Below, one piece after another: positions 1 to 13,187 of a DNA stretch of 64,000 nucleotides. Origin of the DNA: Citrobacter sp. On2M (GTDB lineage Bacteria > Pseudomonadota > Gammaproteobacteria > Enterobacterales > Enterobacteriaceae). The position numbers and the translations under genes are program-made. Every line of letters starts with the position of its first letter. Within the stretch, counting starts at the first letter, position 1. Below the pieces are notes generated by a model. It did no database searches. It saw only the letters and a list, made by a program, of their open reading frames with translations, and was not told the DNA's origin. The stretch lies in NCBI RefSeq assembly GCF_018035235.1, contig NZ_WPCV01000005.1:768707-832706 (forward strand). Direction: 5' to 3'.

Positions 1-3000
1 CCATGCACATGGAACCCTGGGATGGCCCGGCGGGCATCGTGATGTCCGACGGTCGCTTTGCCGCCTGTAACCTCGACCGTAACGGCCTGCGTCCGGCACG
101 CTACGTCATCACCAAAGACAAGCTGATCACCTGTGCCTCTGAAGTCGGGATCTGGGATTATCAGCCGGATGAAGTGGTAGAGAAAGGCCGCGTCGGCCCC
201 GGCGAGCTAATGGTTATCGATACCCGCAGCGGGCGCATTCTGCACTCCGCCGAAACCGATGACGATCTGAAAAGCCGACATCCGTACAAAGAGTGGATGG
301 AGAAAAACGTCCGCCGCCTGGTACCGTTCGAAGACCTGGCTGACGATCAGGTCGGCAGCCGTGAACTCGACGATGATACGCTTGCCAGCTATCAGAAACA
401 GTTTAACTACAGCGCTGAAGAGCTGGATTCCGTTATCCGCGTGCTCGGCGAAAATGGCCAGGAAGCGGTCGGTTCAATGGGTGACGATACCCCGTTTGCC
501 GTGCTCTCCAGCCAGCCACGCATCATTTATGACTACTTCCGCCAGCAGTTCGCGCAGGTCACCAACCCGCCGATCGACCCGCTGCGTGAAGCGCACGTCA
601 TGTCGCTGGCCACCAGCATTGGTCGTGAGATGAACGTCTTCTGCGAAGCTGAAGGTCAGGCACACCGCCTGAGCTTTAAATCGCCGATCCTGCTGTACTC
701 TGATTTCACCCAGCTCACCACCATGAAAGAGGAGCATTATCGCGCTGACCGCCTGGATATCACCTTCGACGTGACCGAAACTACGCTCGAAGAGACCGTC
801 AAAGCATTGTGTGATAAGGCGGAACAGATGGTGCGCAACGGCACGGTACTGCTGGTACTCTCTGACCGCAACATCGCCAAAAACCGCCTGCCGGTTCCGG
901 CGCCAATGGCCGTGGGCGCAGTGCAAACACGTCTGGTAGAACAAAACCTGCGCTGTGACGCTAACATCATCGTGGAAACCGCCAGTGCCCGTGACCCGCA
1001 CCATTTTGCCGTCCTGCTCGGCTTTGGCGCGACGGCAATCTATCCGTACCTCGCGTATGAAACATTGGGACGTCTGATCGACACTCAGGCGATTGCCAAA
1101 GATTACCGGACCGTGATGCTGAACTACCGTAACGGCATCAATAAAGGTCTGTACAAAATCATGTCCAAAATGGGCATCTCGACCATTGCCTCTTATCGCT
1201 GCTCGAAGCTGTTTGAAGCCGTTGGTCTGCACGATGATGTGGTTGCGTTGTGCTTCCAGGGCGTGGTTAACCGCATCAGCGGCGCAGGATTTACCGACTT
1301 CCAGCAGGATCTGCTGAACCTCTCCAAACATGCCTGGCTGGCGCGTAAGCCCATCAGCCAGGGAGGATTGCTGAAGTACGTCCACGGCGGCGAATACCAC
1401 GCCTACAACCCGGACGTGGTGCGCACGCTACAACAGGCGGTGCAAAGCGGCGAGTACAGCGACTATCAGGAGTATGCAAAGCTGGTCAACGAGCGCCCAG
1501 CGGCCACGCTGCGCGATTTGCTGGCGATTACACCTGGCGATGAAGCCGTAAGTATTAACGACGTCGAACCTGCGACCGAACTGTTTAAGCGCTTTGATAC
1601 CGCCGCCATGTCTATCGGCGCATTAAGCCCGGAAGCACACGAAGCGCTGGCCGAAGCGATGAACAGCATCGGCGGTAATTCCAACTCCGGCGAAGGCGGT
1701 GAAGACCCGGCGCGCTACGGCACCAACAAAGTGTCGCGGATTAAGCAGGTGGCTTCTGGTCGCTTTGGCGTAACCCCAGCGTACCTGGTCAACGCAGATG
1801 TCATTCAGATTAAAGTCGCTCAGGGCGCAAAGCCCGGCGAAGGCGGCCAGTTACCGGGCGACAAAGTCACTCCGTACATCGCCAAACTGCGTTATTCGGT
1901 ACCGGGCGTGACGCTGATCTCCCCGCCGCCGCACCACGATATCTACTCTATCGAGGACTTAGCGCAGCTGATTTTCGACCTGAAACAGGTCAACCCGAAG
2001 GCGATGATCTCGGTGAAGCTGGTTTCCGAACCGGGCGTGGGCACTATTGCCACCGGCGTAGCGAAAGCCTATGCGGATCTGATCACCATCGCCGGCTACG
2101 ATGGCGGTACCGGCGCAAGCCCACTGTCATCGGTGAAATACGCCGGTTGCCCGTGGGAACTCGGTCTGGTGGAAACCCAGCAGGCACTGGTGGCTAACGG
2201 TCTGCGTCACAAGATTCGTCTGCAGGTCGATGGCGGTTTGAAAACCGGCGTCGATATCATTAAAGCGGCGATTCTGGGTGCAGAGAGCTTCGGTTTCGGT
2301 ACCGGCCCAATGGTCGCGCTGGGCTGTAAATATCTGCGTATTTGCCATCTGAACAACTGTGCAACCGGCGTGGCAACTCAGGACGACAAACTGCGTAAGA
2401 ATCACTATCACGGCCTGCCGTTCAAAGTGACCAACTACTTTGAATTCATCGCCCGTGAAGTGCGTGAGCTGATGGCTGAACTGGGCGTAACCCGTCTCGT
2501 CGACCTGATTGGCCGCACTGATCTGCTCAAAGAGCTGGATGGATTTACCGCCAAACAGCAAAAGCTGGAGCTGTCTCGTCTGCTGGAAACCGCCGAGCCG
2601 CATCCGGGTAAAGCGTTGCATTGCACCGAGAACAACCCGCCGTTTGATAACGGCGTGCTGAACGCCCAGCTGTTGCAGCAGGCGAAGCCGTTCGTCGACG
2701 AGCGCCAGAGCAAAACCTTCTGGTTCGATATCCGCAACACCGACCGTTCCGTCGGCGCATCGCTGTCGGGCTATATCGCTCAGACGCATGGCGATCAGGG
2801 GCTGGCTTCTGATCCGATCAAAGCGCACTTCAGCGGTACTGCAGGCCAGAGCTTTGGCGTGTGGAACGCGGGCGGCGTGGAGCTGTATCTGACCGGCGAT
2901 GCCAACGACTATGTCGGTAAAGGCATGGCGGGCGGCCTGCTGGCGGTGCGCCCTCCGGTTGGCTCTGCTTTCCGTAGCCATGAGGCGAGTATCATCGGTA

Positions 3001-3482
3001 ACACCTGTCTGTATGGCGCCACCGGTGGTCGCCTGTTTGCTGCGGGTCGTGCGGGTGAGCGCTTTGCAGTGCGTAACTCCGGTGCAATCACCGTGGTTGA
3101 AGGTATTGGCGACAACGGCTGTGAATACATGACCGGCGGCATCGTCTGTATTCTCGGCAAAACCGGCGTTAACTTTGGCGCGGGCATGACCGGCGGATTC
3201 GCCTACGTGCTCGACGAAGACGGTGAATTCCGCAAACGCGTAAACCCGGAACTGGTCGAAGTGCTGAGCGTGGACTCGCTGGCGATCCACGAAGAGCACC
3301 TGCGCGGCCTGATTACCGAGCACGTACAGCATACCGGCTCTTCTCACGGCGAAGAGATCCTGGCGAACTGGCCAGCATTCTCGGCGAAATTCGCGCTGGT
3401 AAAACCAAAATCCAGTGATGTGAAAGCACTGTTGGGTCACCGTAGTCGTAGCGCAGCAGAGCTGCGTGTGCAGGCGCAGTAA
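1..3482 (+). CDS. gltB: glutamate synthase (NADPH) large subunit, 5' truncated
   Basis: Large subunit of the iron-sulfur flavoprotein that makes two glutamates from glutamine and 2-oxoglutarate in ammonia assimilation. The window opens inside the gene; reading starts at base 3 and 1159 residues are visible, against about 1486 in E. coli, so roughly the first 330 residues, including the start of the glutaminase domain, are missing. The FMN/synthase domain is visible, with GGTGASP and a 3Fe-4S motif C-x5-C-x4-C at visible residues 775, 781 and 786. The C-terminal part is the glycine-rich beta-helix domain (for example GMAGG, YMTGG). gltD follows after 12 bases, so the two are co-transcribed. 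Confidence 0.97.
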   Translation, partial: MHMEPWDGPAGIVMSDGRFAACNLDRNGLRPARYVITKDKLITCASEVGIWDYQPDEVVEKGRVGPGELMVIDTRSGRILHSAETDDDLKSRHPYKEWMEKNVRRLVPFEDLADDQVGSRELDDDTLASYQKQFNYSAEELDSVIRVLGENGQEAVGSMGDDTPFAVLSSQPRIIYDYFRQQFAQVTNPPIDPLREAHVMSLATSIGREMNVFCEAEGQAHRLSFKSPILLYSDFTQLTTMKEEHYRADRLDITFDVTETTLEETVKALCDKAEQMVRNGTVLLVLSDRNIAKNRLPVPAPMAVGAVQTRLVEQNLRCDANIIVETASARDPHHFAVLLGFGATAIYPYLAYETLGRLIDTQAIAKDYRTVMLNYRNGINKGLYKIMSKMGISTIASYRCSKLFEAVGLHDDVVALCFQGVVNRISGAGFTDFQQDLLNLSKHAWLARKPISQGGLLKYVHGGEYHAYNPDVVRTLQQAVQSGEYSDYQEYAKLVNERPAATLRDLLAITPGDEAVSINDVEPATELFKRFDTAAMSIGALSPEAHEALAEAMNSIGGNSNSGEGGEDPARYGTNKVSRIKQVASGRFGVTPAYLVNADVIQIKVAQGAKPGEGGQLPGDKVTPYIAKLRYSVPGVTLISPPPHHDIYSIEDLAQLIFDLKQVNPKAMISVKLVSEPGVGTIATGVAKAYADLITIAGYDGGTGASPLSSVKYAGCPWELGLVETQQALVANGLRHKIRLQVDGGLKTGVDIIKAAILGAESFGFGTGPMVALGCKYLRICHLNNCATGVATQDDKLRKNHYHGLPFKVTNYFEFIAREVRELMAELGVTRLVDLIGRTDLLKELDGFTAKQQKLELSRLLETAEPHPGKALHCTENNPPFDNGVLNAQLLQQAKPFVDERQSKTFWFDIRNTDRSVGASLSGYIAQTHGDQGLASDPIKAHFSGTAGQSFGVWNAGGVELYLTGDANDYVGKGMAGGLLAVRPPVGSAFRSHEASIIGNTCLYGATGGRLFAAGRAGERFAVRNSGAITVVEGIGDNGCEYMTGGIVCILGKTGVNFGAGMTGGFAYVLDEDGEFRKRVNPELVEVLSVDSLAIHEEHLRGLITEHVQHTGSSHGEEILANWPAFSAKFALVKPKSSDVKALLGHRSRSAAELRVQAQ

Positions 3483-4913
<1,431 letters not shown>

Positions 4914-4920
4914 TACTTTT

Positions 4921-4950
4921 GGCTCCCCTGACGCTGATAGCTGGGGAGCC
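4921..4950 (+). terminator. stem-loop after gltD
   Basis: Perfect 8-bp inverted repeat GGCTCCCC / GGGGAGCC with a 14-base loop, starting 7 bases after the gltD stop. No T-run follows, so it may be a weak terminator or an RNA-stabilising 3' stem. Confidence 0.5.
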
Positions 4951-5029
4951 AATATTCCTCCACTAAATACATGCGGTATCATTTTTCGAAAACCGCTCAC
5001 AAATACAGCTGTATATTCAGTACATTGAA

Positions 5030-5054
5030 ATTCCGCAGACAGTGTCTGCAGAAT
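5030..5054. promoter_or_regulatory. 25-bp near-perfect palindrome between gltD and codB
   Basis: ATTC-C-GCAGACA-G-TGTCTGC-A-GAAT: 11 of 12 arm positions are symmetric around a single central G. The centre is too small for a good hairpin loop, so it looks more like a dimeric DNA-binding site than an RNA structure. I do not recognise the regulator. A perfect 10-bp palindrome TACAGCTGTA lies nearby at 5004-5013. The gap 4951-5265 otherwise holds only the PurR-like box. Confidence 0.4.
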
Positions 5055-5191
5055 CTTACCATTTGGCGTAACTGACTTAATCTTTTCCACTACCCTGGTC
5101 GGCGTTTGTCCGCTTCTTATCGGTTAAAAATGTCGAGCCCAAAAATCAACGCAATCATCAACCTCATGAATAAAAACCATGTAAAGATTAT

Positions 5192-5207
5192 ACGTAATCG
5201 TTTGCTT
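5192..5207 (+). promoter_or_regulatory. PurR-like operator upstream of codB
   Basis: ACGTAATCGTTTGCTT matches 13 of 16 positions of the PurR consensus ACGCAAACGTTTGCGT. It lies 59 bases before the codB start. E. coli codBA is known to be repressed by PurR, so purine control of this operon is the natural reading. Confidence 0.7.
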
Positions 5208-5265
5208 TATTCTGAGAACTGTATATTATGCGGCGGATTTTTTGGGCAAAATTCATGGAGGCGTT

Positions 5266-6516
5266 GTGTCGCAGGACAACAATTATAGCCAGGGCCCCGT
5301 CCCTCTGGCGGCGCGGAAAGGCGTGGTTCCACTAACATTTGTCATGTTGGGTCTCACATTTTTTTCCGCCAGTATGTGGACCGGTGGCACACTCGGTACC
5401 GGTCTTTCTTATAATGATTTCTTCCTGGCAGTTCTCTTCGGTAATCTTCTCCTCGGTATTTACACTGCATTTCTCGGTTTTATCGGCGCAAAAACAGGGC
5501 TCTCAACCCACCTTCTGGCGCGTTACTCATTTGGTGTGAAAGGTTCATGGCTTCCCTCACTGCTGTTAGGCGGTACGCAGGTAGGCTGGTTTGGCGTGGG
5601 TGTGGCCATGTTTGCTATCCCGGTGGGCAAAGCGACGGGAATTGACGTCAATATCCTGATTGCAGTTTCCGGTCTGTTGATGACTATGACCATCTTTTTT
5701 GGCATCTCGGCGCTGACCGTTTTATCTATTATCGCCGTCCCCGCCATCGTCGTTCTTGGCAGCTACTCCGTCTGGCTGGCGGTGAGTGATGTCGGCGGTT
5801 TAGACCATTTAAAAGCGATAGTGCCGCAGACACCGCTGAATTTCTCCACCGCCCTGGCGCTGGTGGTCGGCTCGTTTGTCAGCGCAGGAACATTAACCGC
5901 CGACTTCGTTCGCTTTGGTCGCAACGCCAAAGGCGCGGTGCTGATTGCCATGGTGGCGTTTTTCCTTGGTAACTCTCTGATGTTTATCTTCGGCGCGGCG
6001 GGTGCCGCCGCTGTTGGACAGGCGGATATCTCCGACGTGATGATTGCCCAGGGACTGCTGCTGCCCGCGATTGTAGTGCTCGGCCTGAATATCTGGACTA
6101 CCAACGACAATGCGCTGTACGCCTCAGGCCTGGGTTTTGCCAATATTACCGGCCTTTCCAGCCGTTCGCTGTCGGTGGCTAACGGTATTATCGGCACATT
6201 GTGCGCGCTATGGCTTTACAATAACTTTGTCGGCTGGCTGACCTTTCTGTCGGCAGCAATTCCTCCCATTGGCGGGGTGATTATCGCCGACTATCTGCTG
6301 AACCATCGCCGCTATGCAGACTTCAGCAAAGCGCAATTTATTCCCGTAAACTGGATAGCTATCCTGTCCGTTGCATTGGGCATTGCCGCAGGCCACTATA
6401 TTCCCGGTATTGTGCCCGTCAACGCCGTACTTGGCGGCGTATTCAGTTATATCCTGCTGAATCCACTTTTTAATCGCAGCCTTGCTAAATCACCAGAGGT
6501 CAGCCATGCAGAATAA
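5266..6516 (+). CDS. codB: cytosine permease
   Basis: Inner-membrane NCS1-family transporter importing cytosine, about 12 hydrophobic segments, 416 residues (E. coli CodB is 419). A GTG start at 5266 is chosen because GGAG lies just upstream and the protein then begins with the family N-terminus VSQDNN; the in-frame ATG at 5242 has no ribosome binding site. The 3' end overlaps codA by 11 bases, so the two are translationally coupled. The operon occupies the place of gltF and yhcA-G in E. coli K-12. Confidence 0.95.
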   Translation: MSQDNNYSQGPVPLAARKGVVPLTFVMLGLTFFSASMWTGGTLGTGLSYNDFFLAVLFGNLLLGIYTAFLGFIGAKTGLSTHLLARYSFGVKGSWLPSLLLGGTQVGWFGVGVAMFAIPVGKATGIDVNILIAVSGLLMTMTIFFGISALTVLSIIAVPAIVVLGSYSVWLAVSDVGGLDHLKAIVPQTPLNFSTALALVVGSFVSAGTLTADFVRFGRNAKGAVLIAMVAFFLGNSLMFIFGAAGAAAVGQADISDVMIAQGLLLPAIVVLGLNIWTTNDNALYASGLGFANITGLSSRSLSVANGIIGTLCALWLYNNFVGWLTFLSAAIPPIGGVIIADYLLNHRRYADFSKAQFIPVNWIAILSVALGIAAGHYIPGIVPVNAVLGGVFSYILLNPLFNRSLAKSPEVSHAE

Positions 6517-7786
6517 TAACATCACCCTTTGTCAGGCACGTTTACAGGGACGCGAAGGATTGTGGCAGCTCACGATTGAAAACGGGCGCTTCAGCCGGAT
6601 TGAGCCACAGGACACCGCCACGTTGCCGCAGGGAGAAGTACTTGATGCCGAAGGCGGCTTAGCCATTCCACCGTTCGTTGAGCCACATATCCATCTGGAC
6701 ACCACGCAAACCGCAGGCGAGCCGAGCTGGAACCAGTCTGGTACGTTATTTGAAGGCATTGAACGCTGGGCCGAACGTAAGGCAATGCTCACGCACGAAG
6801 ACGTCAAAGCGCGCGCCATGCAGACCCTGAAGTGGCAGATGGCCAACGGCATCCAGCATGTCCGCACGCACGTTGACGTTTCCGATCCGACGCTGACGGC
6901 GCTGAAAGCCATGCTGGAGGTGAAGCAAGAAGTCGCACCGTGGATAGAGCTGCAAATTGTCGCCTTCCCGCAAGAGGGCATTCTTTCTTACCCCAACGGT
7001 GAAGCGCTATTAGAGGAAGCCGTGCGTTTGGGTGCCGACGTCATTGGCGCGATCCCCCACTTTGAATTTACGCGTGAATATGGCGTTGAGTCGCTGCACA
7101 AAATTTTCGCTCTGGCGCAGAAATATGACCGACTTATCGATGTGCACTGCGACGAAATTGACGATGAGCAGTCACGCTTTGTTGAAACCGTTGCGGCACT
7201 GGCCCATCGCGACAATATGGGCGACCGCGTGACCGCCAGCCATACCACGGCAATGCATTCCTATAACGGCGCCTATGCTTCCCGACTCTTTCGCCTGTTG
7301 AAAATGTCCGGCATCAACTTTGTCGCGAATCCACTGGTAAATATTCACCTGCAAGGGCGCTTTGATACGTATCCTAAACGTCGCGGTGTAACGCGCGTCA
7401 AAGAGATGCTGGAAGCGGAGATCAACGTCTGCTTCGGCCATGATGACGTCTTCGATCCGTGGTATCCGCTGGGCACCGCGAATATGCTGCAGGTACTGCA
7501 TATGGGATTACACGTGTGTCAGCTGATGGGATACGGACAGATCAACGATGGTCTGAACCTGGTCACTACCCACAGTGCGAAAACCCTGCACCTGCAGGAT
7601 TACGGTCTGAACGTGGGGAACTCCGGAAATCTGGTGATTTTAGCGGCAGAAAATGGGTTTGACGCGGTTCGTCGCCAGACGCCTGCACGTTATTCCATTC
7701 GTCACGGGCGAGTCATTGCTGAAACGGTGCCAAGCCAGACCACGCTGCATCTGACACAGCCGGAAGCGGTAACGTTTAAGCGCTAG
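6506..7786 (+). CDS. codA: cytosine deaminase
   Basis: Hydrolytic deamination of cytosine to uracil and ammonia in pyrimidine salvage; amidohydrolase superfamily, cytoplasmic, 426 residues (E. coli 427). Metal and catalytic residues are visible in [25 protein letters not shown] and [10 protein letters not shown]. The ATG at 6506 follows AGAGGT and overlaps the end of codB by 11 bases; an upstream in-frame ATG at 6482 lies inside codB and is less likely. Both catalytic motifs and length are intact. Confidence 0.97.
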   Translation: MQNNNITLCQARLQGREGLWQLTIENGRFSRIEPQDTATLPQGEVLDAEGGLAIPPFVEPHIHLDTTQTAGEPSWNQSGTLFEGIERWAERKAMLTHEDVKARAMQTLKWQMANGIQHVRTHVDVSDPTLTALKAMLEVKQEVAPWIELQIVAFPQEGILSYPNGEALLEEAVRLGADVIGAIPHFEFTREYGVESLHKIFALAQKYDRLIDVHCDEIDDEQSRFVETVAALAHRDNMGDRVTASHTTAMHSYNGAYASRLFRLLKMSGINFVANPLVNIHLQGRFDTYPKRRGVTRVKEMLEAEINVCFGHDDVFDPWYPLGTANMLQVLHMGLHVCQLMGYGQINDGLNLVTTHSAKTLHLQDYGLNVGNSGNLVILAAENGFDAVRRQTPARYSIRHGRVIAETVPSQTTLHLTQPEAVTFKR

Positions 7787-7800
7787 GTTGTTCTATCCAG

Positions 7801-7831
7801 TGTCGGATGGCGCAAGCCTTGCCATCCGACA
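7801..7831. repeat. REP-like palindrome between codA and yhcH
   Basis: Perfect 11-bp inverted repeat TGTCGGATGGC / GCCATCCGACA with a 9-base loop, in the 52-base gap between convergent codA and yhcH. It has the GGATGGC core typical of enterobacterial REP elements and may act as a transcript-end stabiliser for both genes. Confidence 0.75.
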
Positions 7832-7838
7832 CGGTCTG

Positions 7839-9174
<1,336 letters not shown>

Positions 9175-9178
<4 letters not shown>

Positions 9179-9237
9179 GACACCGCCTTCTGCATCGCGG
9201 TGATACGCTTTTTATCCCGTTGCTCAAATAACGACAT
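9175..9237 (-). pseudogene. nanE: nanE remnant: 20-codon in-frame stub of N-acetylmannosamine-6-phosphate epimerase
   Basis: Enterobacterial nan operons carry nanE (about 229 codons) between nanT and nanK. Here only [20 protein letters not shown] and a stop remain. The first ten residues resemble the NanE N-terminus (MSLL-Q-D-K), and the last seven resemble its C-terminus (A-x-KKA-). This reads as one internal in-frame deletion of about 209 codons. The ribosome binding site AGGAAG and the TCATGA overlap with nanK are intact, so nanK translation is still coupled. The enzyme itself is certainly absent here. The homology call rests on remembered NanE sequences. Confidence 0.8.
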
Positions 9238-9255
9238 ACTTCTTCCTTTACGTTA

Positions 9256-9280
9256 ATTGCCCGGTTCAACACCGGGCAAT
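9256..9280 (-). repeat. hairpin in the nanT-nanE/nanK gap
   Basis: Perfect 10-bp stem ATTGCCCGGT / ACCGGGCAAT with a 5-base loop, just after the nanT stop. No T-run follows in the operon direction, so it is more likely an mRNA-stabilising or processing element than a terminator. Confidence 0.55.
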
Positions 9281-9284
9281 CGGA

Positions 9285-10775
9285 TTAACTTTTGGATTTC
9301 ATCATGGTGCTTTTGTCACCGCCGAACGGCACAGCCCCGCTAAACGGTCGACCATCAATGGCATCATGCGTACGTATCGCTTCAGGACGTAGCCAGCGCT
9401 GTACGCGGGACGGCATATCGAGACCAATCAGCAGGATAACCACAAATGTCAGGCCGAAAGAGAGCGATCCCAGCGCAGTGCCCAGATCCAGACGCTGCGC
9501 AATCAGCGCCCCGATGATCGGCGCCAAAGCCCCGCCCAGCGCACCCACGTTGTAGGTGAAGCCCAGACCAGCCGCACGCTGGTCGGTATCGAAATAGCCG
9601 CCAATCAGTTTTGGTAAGATCCCGGAGATCCCTTGACCAAGCATTTGCTGGAAAAACAGCAGCAAACCCAGCACCCAGACGTTTGAGCCGCCAATCGCAA
9701 ATACCGGAATAATCAGCAACTGTGAAGCCAGCAGACTGCAAACGTAGGCCTTGCGCGTGCCCAGCCAGTCACCAAGAAAACCACCGACGCAACAACCGAC
9801 CGCCGCGCCAAATCCGCTAAAGAACAGGACATTGGCAACCGTGTGCGGATCATAAGCCAGTTCGGTTTTCAGATAGGTTGGCAACAACGCCTGAATAGGC
9901 CATGAATAGAGGAAGGCGAACAGCACGACCACCATTAGCATGACGCCTGTCGGCCAGCGCTTCCCGCTGCTTTGCACCATAAAGCTAATGAAAATAAAAG
10001 CACATATCAGGCCAAGGACCGCTACGATAGCTGCATTTTGCAGGTTGCCTGCAAAGCAAAACCACAGCGCGGTCGCGGCGGTGAGGGTCATCAGAATATT
10101 GATAACCCGATGTTCGCCCCGGTAGAGTATGTCCACCATCGTGCGCACCGGCGCTTTACCTTCGTGTTTCTCTTTCCAGTCTTCCGCTTCAGGGATATTT
10201 TTACGCAGCCAGAGGGCGAAGATCATTGGCAGAATGCCGATGAAGAACAGCGCGCGCCATCCCCAGACCGGAACCACCAGGCTGTAGACCTGCGCGGCGA
10301 TCACCGCGCCAACGGAGAAACCGGAAATCAGGAAGCCACTGGCTTTATTTCGCAGATGCTTAGGCCAGCTTTCAATAACATAAGTCGCGCTGGAACCGTA
10401 CTCGCCGGCCATTCCCATACCGATAACCAGGCGGGCGATAAACATAGTGGTGTAGCCCGGTGCGAAGCCGCAGGCCAGCGTCCCCACTGAGAACAGAATG
10501 ATGCTGGTGACCATCGCCAGGCGACGTCCGTAACGGTCACCCATCGCCCCCAGCATTAATCCGCCAAACCAGCGGGAGATAAAGGCGGCGGAGATCAGAC
10601 TGGCCGCCTGCACCGTCGTCAGTCCGAATTCGCCTTGTACTTCTGTCAGTACAAGGGCGATTAATACAAAATCAAAACCATCAAGCAAATATCCCAGCCA
10701 GGCGGCGGAAAATGCCCGCCATTGTGCCCGATTGAGATGGCGATACCACGGGATGCTCTGGGTAGAAGTACTCAT
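9285..10775 (-). CDS. nanT: sialic acid transporter, major facilitator superfamily
   Basis: Proton-coupled importer of N-acetylneuraminate in the inner membrane; 496 residues with about 14 hydrophobic segments, as in E. coli NanT. The MFS loop motif GDRYGRR is seen near residue 80, and a second one, GDWLGTRKA, in the C-terminal half. The ATG at 10775 follows GGGAGAG. It sits between nanA and the nanE stub, in the same direction. Confidence 0.96.
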   Translation of the reverse strand: MSTSTQSIPWYRHLNRAQWRAFSAAWLGYLLDGFDFVLIALVLTEVQGEFGLTTVQAASLISAAFISRWFGGLMLGAMGDRYGRRLAMVTSIILFSVGTLACGFAPGYTTMFIARLVIGMGMAGEYGSSATYVIESWPKHLRNKASGFLISGFSVGAVIAAQVYSLVVPVWGWRALFFIGILPMIFALWLRKNIPEAEDWKEKHEGKAPVRTMVDILYRGEHRVINILMTLTAATALWFCFAGNLQNAAIVAVLGLICAFIFISFMVQSSGKRWPTGVMLMVVVLFAFLYSWPIQALLPTYLKTELAYDPHTVANVLFFSGFGAAVGCCVGGFLGDWLGTRKAYVCSLLASQLLIIPVFAIGGSNVWVLGLLLFFQQMLGQGISGILPKLIGGYFDTDQRAAGLGFTYNVGALGGALAPIIGALIAQRLDLGTALGSLSFGLTFVVILLIGLDMPSRVQRWLRPEAIRTHDAIDGRPFSGAVPFGGDKSTMMKSKS

Positions 10776-10803
10776 TTTACTCTCCCGACGATCTTTGTTG
10801 TTG

Positions 10804-10875
10804 AGCCGGATGGCGGCTTTGCCTTATCCGGCCACGGTCGAAATATTCAGGCCGGGCAAGCGAAGCGCCCCGGCG
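10804..10875. repeat. pair of REP-like elements between nanA and nanT
   Basis: Two imperfect palindromes: GCCGGAT (10805) with ATCCGGC (10826-10832), and GCCGGG (10851) with CCCGGC (10869-10874). This is the arrangement of a small BIME. It lies inside the nan operon and may separate the stability of nanA and nanT messages. Confidence 0.7.
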
Positions 10876-10883
10876 ACCCGCGA

Positions 10884-11777
10884 TTACGCCTTTTCCGCCA
10901 ACAGTTGGTTTGCCAGCGCTTTCAGTTCCGGCAAATATTGTTCATCTACCGGGGCAAATGGTTTACGGCACAGCGGAACAGAAACCACGTCCATATAGTG
11001 CAGTACCGTTTTCAGGCCGCGGAACACGCCAACTTTAATGAGCAGATCGATAACCTTATTGCACTCGGTTTGCAGCTTTTGTGCCGTCCGGATGTCGCCT
11101 TCTTTGAGCGCTTTCACAATTCCCTGGTAACGCCATCCCATGATGTTGTAGGTACTACCGATACCTCCATCTGCACCCGCCAACAGACCAGAAGCGAAGA
11201 TCTCATCATAGCCGTTGTAAAGCACCAGATCGGGGTGAGCGCGTCGGATCTGTTCCATCTGATAGAGATCGCCTGAGGTTTGCTTCAGCGCACCAACGCC
11301 CGGCAACGTCACCAGCGTGTTGATCTGATCCAGCGTCAGTTTTACGCCGCTCAGTGCCGGGATGTTATAGACCACCATTGGTAAGCCATCGGCGGAATCA
11401 ATAATTGCGCGGTAGTGATCGCAGTGCTCTTCAAAGCTGAACGGATAGTAAAATGGCGTGACAGCCGAAACCGCATCAAACCCGTAGCGATGCGCAGCGC
11501 TCGCCAGCTGCTGGCTCTCTTCGGTACTCACTGTGCCGACGTGGGCGATCAGCGTCACCTTGCCTTTTGCTTCTTCGGCAACAATTTCCAGTACCTGCTC
11601 TCTTTCAGCGCGGTTTTGGACAAAGGCCTCACCCGTTGAGCCACCGACATACAGCCCATCTATTCCCTGCCCAATATTGAAACGCACCAGACGGCGCAAG
11701 CTCTCGATGTCCAGTTTCTGTTGGTTATCGAATGGAGTTAACAACGCTGGCATTACGCCTTTTAAATTTCTTGCCAT
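10884..11777 (-). CDS. nanA: N-acetylneuraminate lyase
   Basis: Aldolase cleaving N-acetylneuraminate into N-acetylmannosamine and pyruvate, the first step of sialic acid use. 297 residues, TIM barrel of the DHDPS/NAL family. The carboxylate-binding GGSTGE is at 45-50, the catalytic Tyr lies in YNIPALSG, and the Schiff-base Lys in ALKQTSGD. First gene of the nanATKyhcH operon, behind a NanR operator. Confidence 0.97.
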   Translation of the reverse strand: MARNLKGVMPALLTPFDNQQKLDIESLRRLVRFNIGQGIDGLYVGGSTGEAFVQNRAEREQVLEIVAEEAKGKVTLIAHVGTVSTEESQQLASAAHRYGFDAVSAVTPFYYPFSFEEHCDHYRAIIDSADGLPMVVYNIPALSGVKLTLDQINTLVTLPGVGALKQTSGDLYQMEQIRRAHPDLVLYNGYDEIFASGLLAGADGGIGSTYNIMGWRYQGIVKALKEGDIRTAQKLQTECNKVIDLLIKVGVFRGLKTVLHYMDVVSVPLCRKPFAPVDEQYLPELKALANQLLAEKA

Positions 11778-11812
11778 AACGACCTCTGAGGATGATTAGT
11801 GTTATCTGACTA

Positions 11813-11835
11813 CATACCTTTATACCTGTTATACC
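11813..11835 (-). promoter_or_regulatory. NanR operator and probable nanA promoter
   Basis: On the minus strand there are three tandem copies of the NanR hexamer: GGTATA, GGTATA and GGTATG, spaced 3 and 2 bases. E. coli has the same arrangement. TATAAC (11828-11833) can serve as -10, placing the transcript start near 11821, inside the operator. NanR bound here would block the nan operon until sialic acid releases it. Confidence 0.8.
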
Positions 11836-11872
11836 AGATCAAATAAGCAGCAATACAATACAGAACGCTTAT

Positions 11873-11892
11873 AGTGCGATCTACCTCACTAA
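11873..11892. promoter_or_regulatory. CRP-like site upstream of nanA
   Basis: TGCGA-N6-TCACT matches 8 of 10 consensus positions of TGTGA-N6-TCACA. Its centre lies about 60 bases upstream of the inferred nanA transcript start, the usual class I spacing. This agrees with known CRP activation of the E. coli nan operon. Confidence 0.5.
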
Positions 11893-11896
11893 ACAC

Positions 11897-12006
11897 TTCA
11901 TCCTTCGAGCCGCCTCTGCGTTGGCTGCGTTCGATCACCCCTGTCACATAGTTATCTATGCTCCAGGGTGTTCGCTCTCTTGCCGCATTGATGCAACTTG
12001 AATGAT
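11897..12006. repeat. ~110-bp palindromic enterobacterial repeat between nanR and nanA
   Basis: The ends are inverted copies (TTCATCCTTCGAG against the complement of CAACTTGAATGA). The centre is a palindrome, ACCCCTG... ATAG-TTAT-CTAT ...CAGGGT. The pattern recalls the short non-coding palindromic repeats scattered in Citrobacter, Salmonella, Serratia and Yersinia genomes. I cannot name the family with certainty. No protein is encoded. Confidence 0.65.
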
Positions 12007-12036
12007 TTTGTGTTTAAACGATCGTCGGGATCGCGA

Positions 12037-12828
12037 TCACTTACGCAATTTTTTGTTTTTACTGAGGGCGTGCCAGGTGGCAGAAACGCTGTTGAGATGT
12101 TCTTGTAATGCGCGGTCGGCTTCATCAGGATCATGCTGACGAATAGCCTCAACAATAGAAATATGTTGTTGATAACTCACACTATTATGCTCGTACAATT
12201 CCCGATCAGGGACGGTCGGACGTGCGGCAATCAGCCAATCCAGCAGCGCGACGTGGATCGCCATAAAGATGGGATTGCCCGGGATCTCCGCCAGTACGCG
12301 GTGAAAATCAACGTCCGAGCGAATGAACAACGCATTGTCATCGAGCGACTGACTGTTGATCTCCAGCGCCTTCGCCAGTTTGTCGATTTGCTCGTCCGTC
12401 GCATGTTCGGCGGCATATCGTACCAGGCTGGATTCAAAGAACAATCGCAGCTGTTCGAAGTGGGCAATGCCGCCGGGATGCGCGAGGAAATCTTTCGCCA
12501 TACCAGAGAGCTCGCTGATAATAGTATCAGCAGAAGGACGCGAAACGCGGGCGCGCTCACCGTTGTTGATTTGTACCAGACCTTTGCGCTTTAACGCCGC
12601 CAGCGCTTCTCGTACAGAAGGACGGCCCACGTTAAAGAAGGTCATCAGCTCTCGCTCAGACGGCAACTGTTCGCCCTCGCCAAATTCCCGACGACGAATC
12701 ATCTGCTCCAGTTCTTCTTCAACCATTTCAGACAGTTTTTTACGCGCCAGCGGGCGATTGCGTAAGCTACGGCCAATGGCGGATGGAGAGTCTTCAGCTT
12801 GCGAATCAAATGCGTTCATAGGGCCCAT
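12037..12828 (-). CDS. nanR: GntR-family repressor of sialic acid genes
   Basis: FadR-subfamily transcription factor repressing nan genes; N-acetylneuraminate is the inducer. 263 residues, matching E. coli NanR. The winged-helix domain spans about 30-105, with the recognition segment [13 protein letters not shown], and an all-helical FCD ligand domain follows. It is upstream of nanA in the same direction, and the NanR operator lies between them. A second Met at residue 4 is an alternative start. Confidence 0.95.
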   Translation of the reverse strand: MGPMNAFDSQAEDSPSAIGRSLRNRPLARKKLSEMVEEELEQMIRRREFGEGEQLPSERELMTFFNVGRPSVREALAALKRKGLVQINNGERARVSRPSADTIISELSGMAKDFLAHPGGIAHFEQLRLFFESSLVRYAAEHATDEQIDKLAKALEINSQSLDDNALFIRSDVDFHRVLAEIPGNPIFMAIHVALLDWLIAARPTVPDRELYEHNSVSYQQHISIVEAIRQHDPDEADRALQEHLNSVSATWHALSKNKKLRK

Positions 12829-13187
12829 TCAGCTAAGTCGTGGTGACAAACAACAGCGGGTTTATCCTATCACAGGATCGAAAGCAGGGTGAAATGATGG
12901 TCATTCGGGCTGAACAGCTTATTGGTCATATCTGCAATAAATATATTTTATTCAGTTTAATCATTCTGCATATATTTAATTTAACGGCACTCTATTCACT
13001 TTTTGAAATTTATGAATATGAACATGACAAATTATCATAACCATCTATTTTATAACGATAAATAATTTAAAGATCGAATTAAAAACAAGATATCCACTCC
13101 ATAAAAAACGCTCAAAAAAATATAACATCCGTTTACATAACAGCGTTATTACCGGATTTATCTTCTTCTCTGGCATGGAGTGAAACA
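12829..13187. other. 359-bp divergent intergenic region nanR/dcuD
   Basis: Holds the promoters of nanR (minus) and dcuD (plus). The part 12940-13150 is strikingly A+T-rich. I see no clear CRP, FNR or sigma-54 site and no conserved reading frame. The dcuD ribosome binding site GGAG lies just before 13188. Confidence 0.6.

Noticed and set aside
474..1400. Long antisense open frame inside gltB
   Set aside because: Opposite strand of a conserved gene; low-complexity codon shadow without ribosome binding site or family features.
5010..5024. LexA-like sequence CTGTATATTCAG upstream of codB
   Set aside because: The spacing between CTG and CAG is 6 rather than 10, so it is not an SOS box.
5106..5288. 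60-codon frame between gltD and codB
   Set aside because: No ribosome binding site, contains the PurR-like box and runs into codB.
10722..11276. 184-codon plus-strand frame over nanT/nanA
   Set aside because: Antisense to conserved genes and crosses the REP pair.
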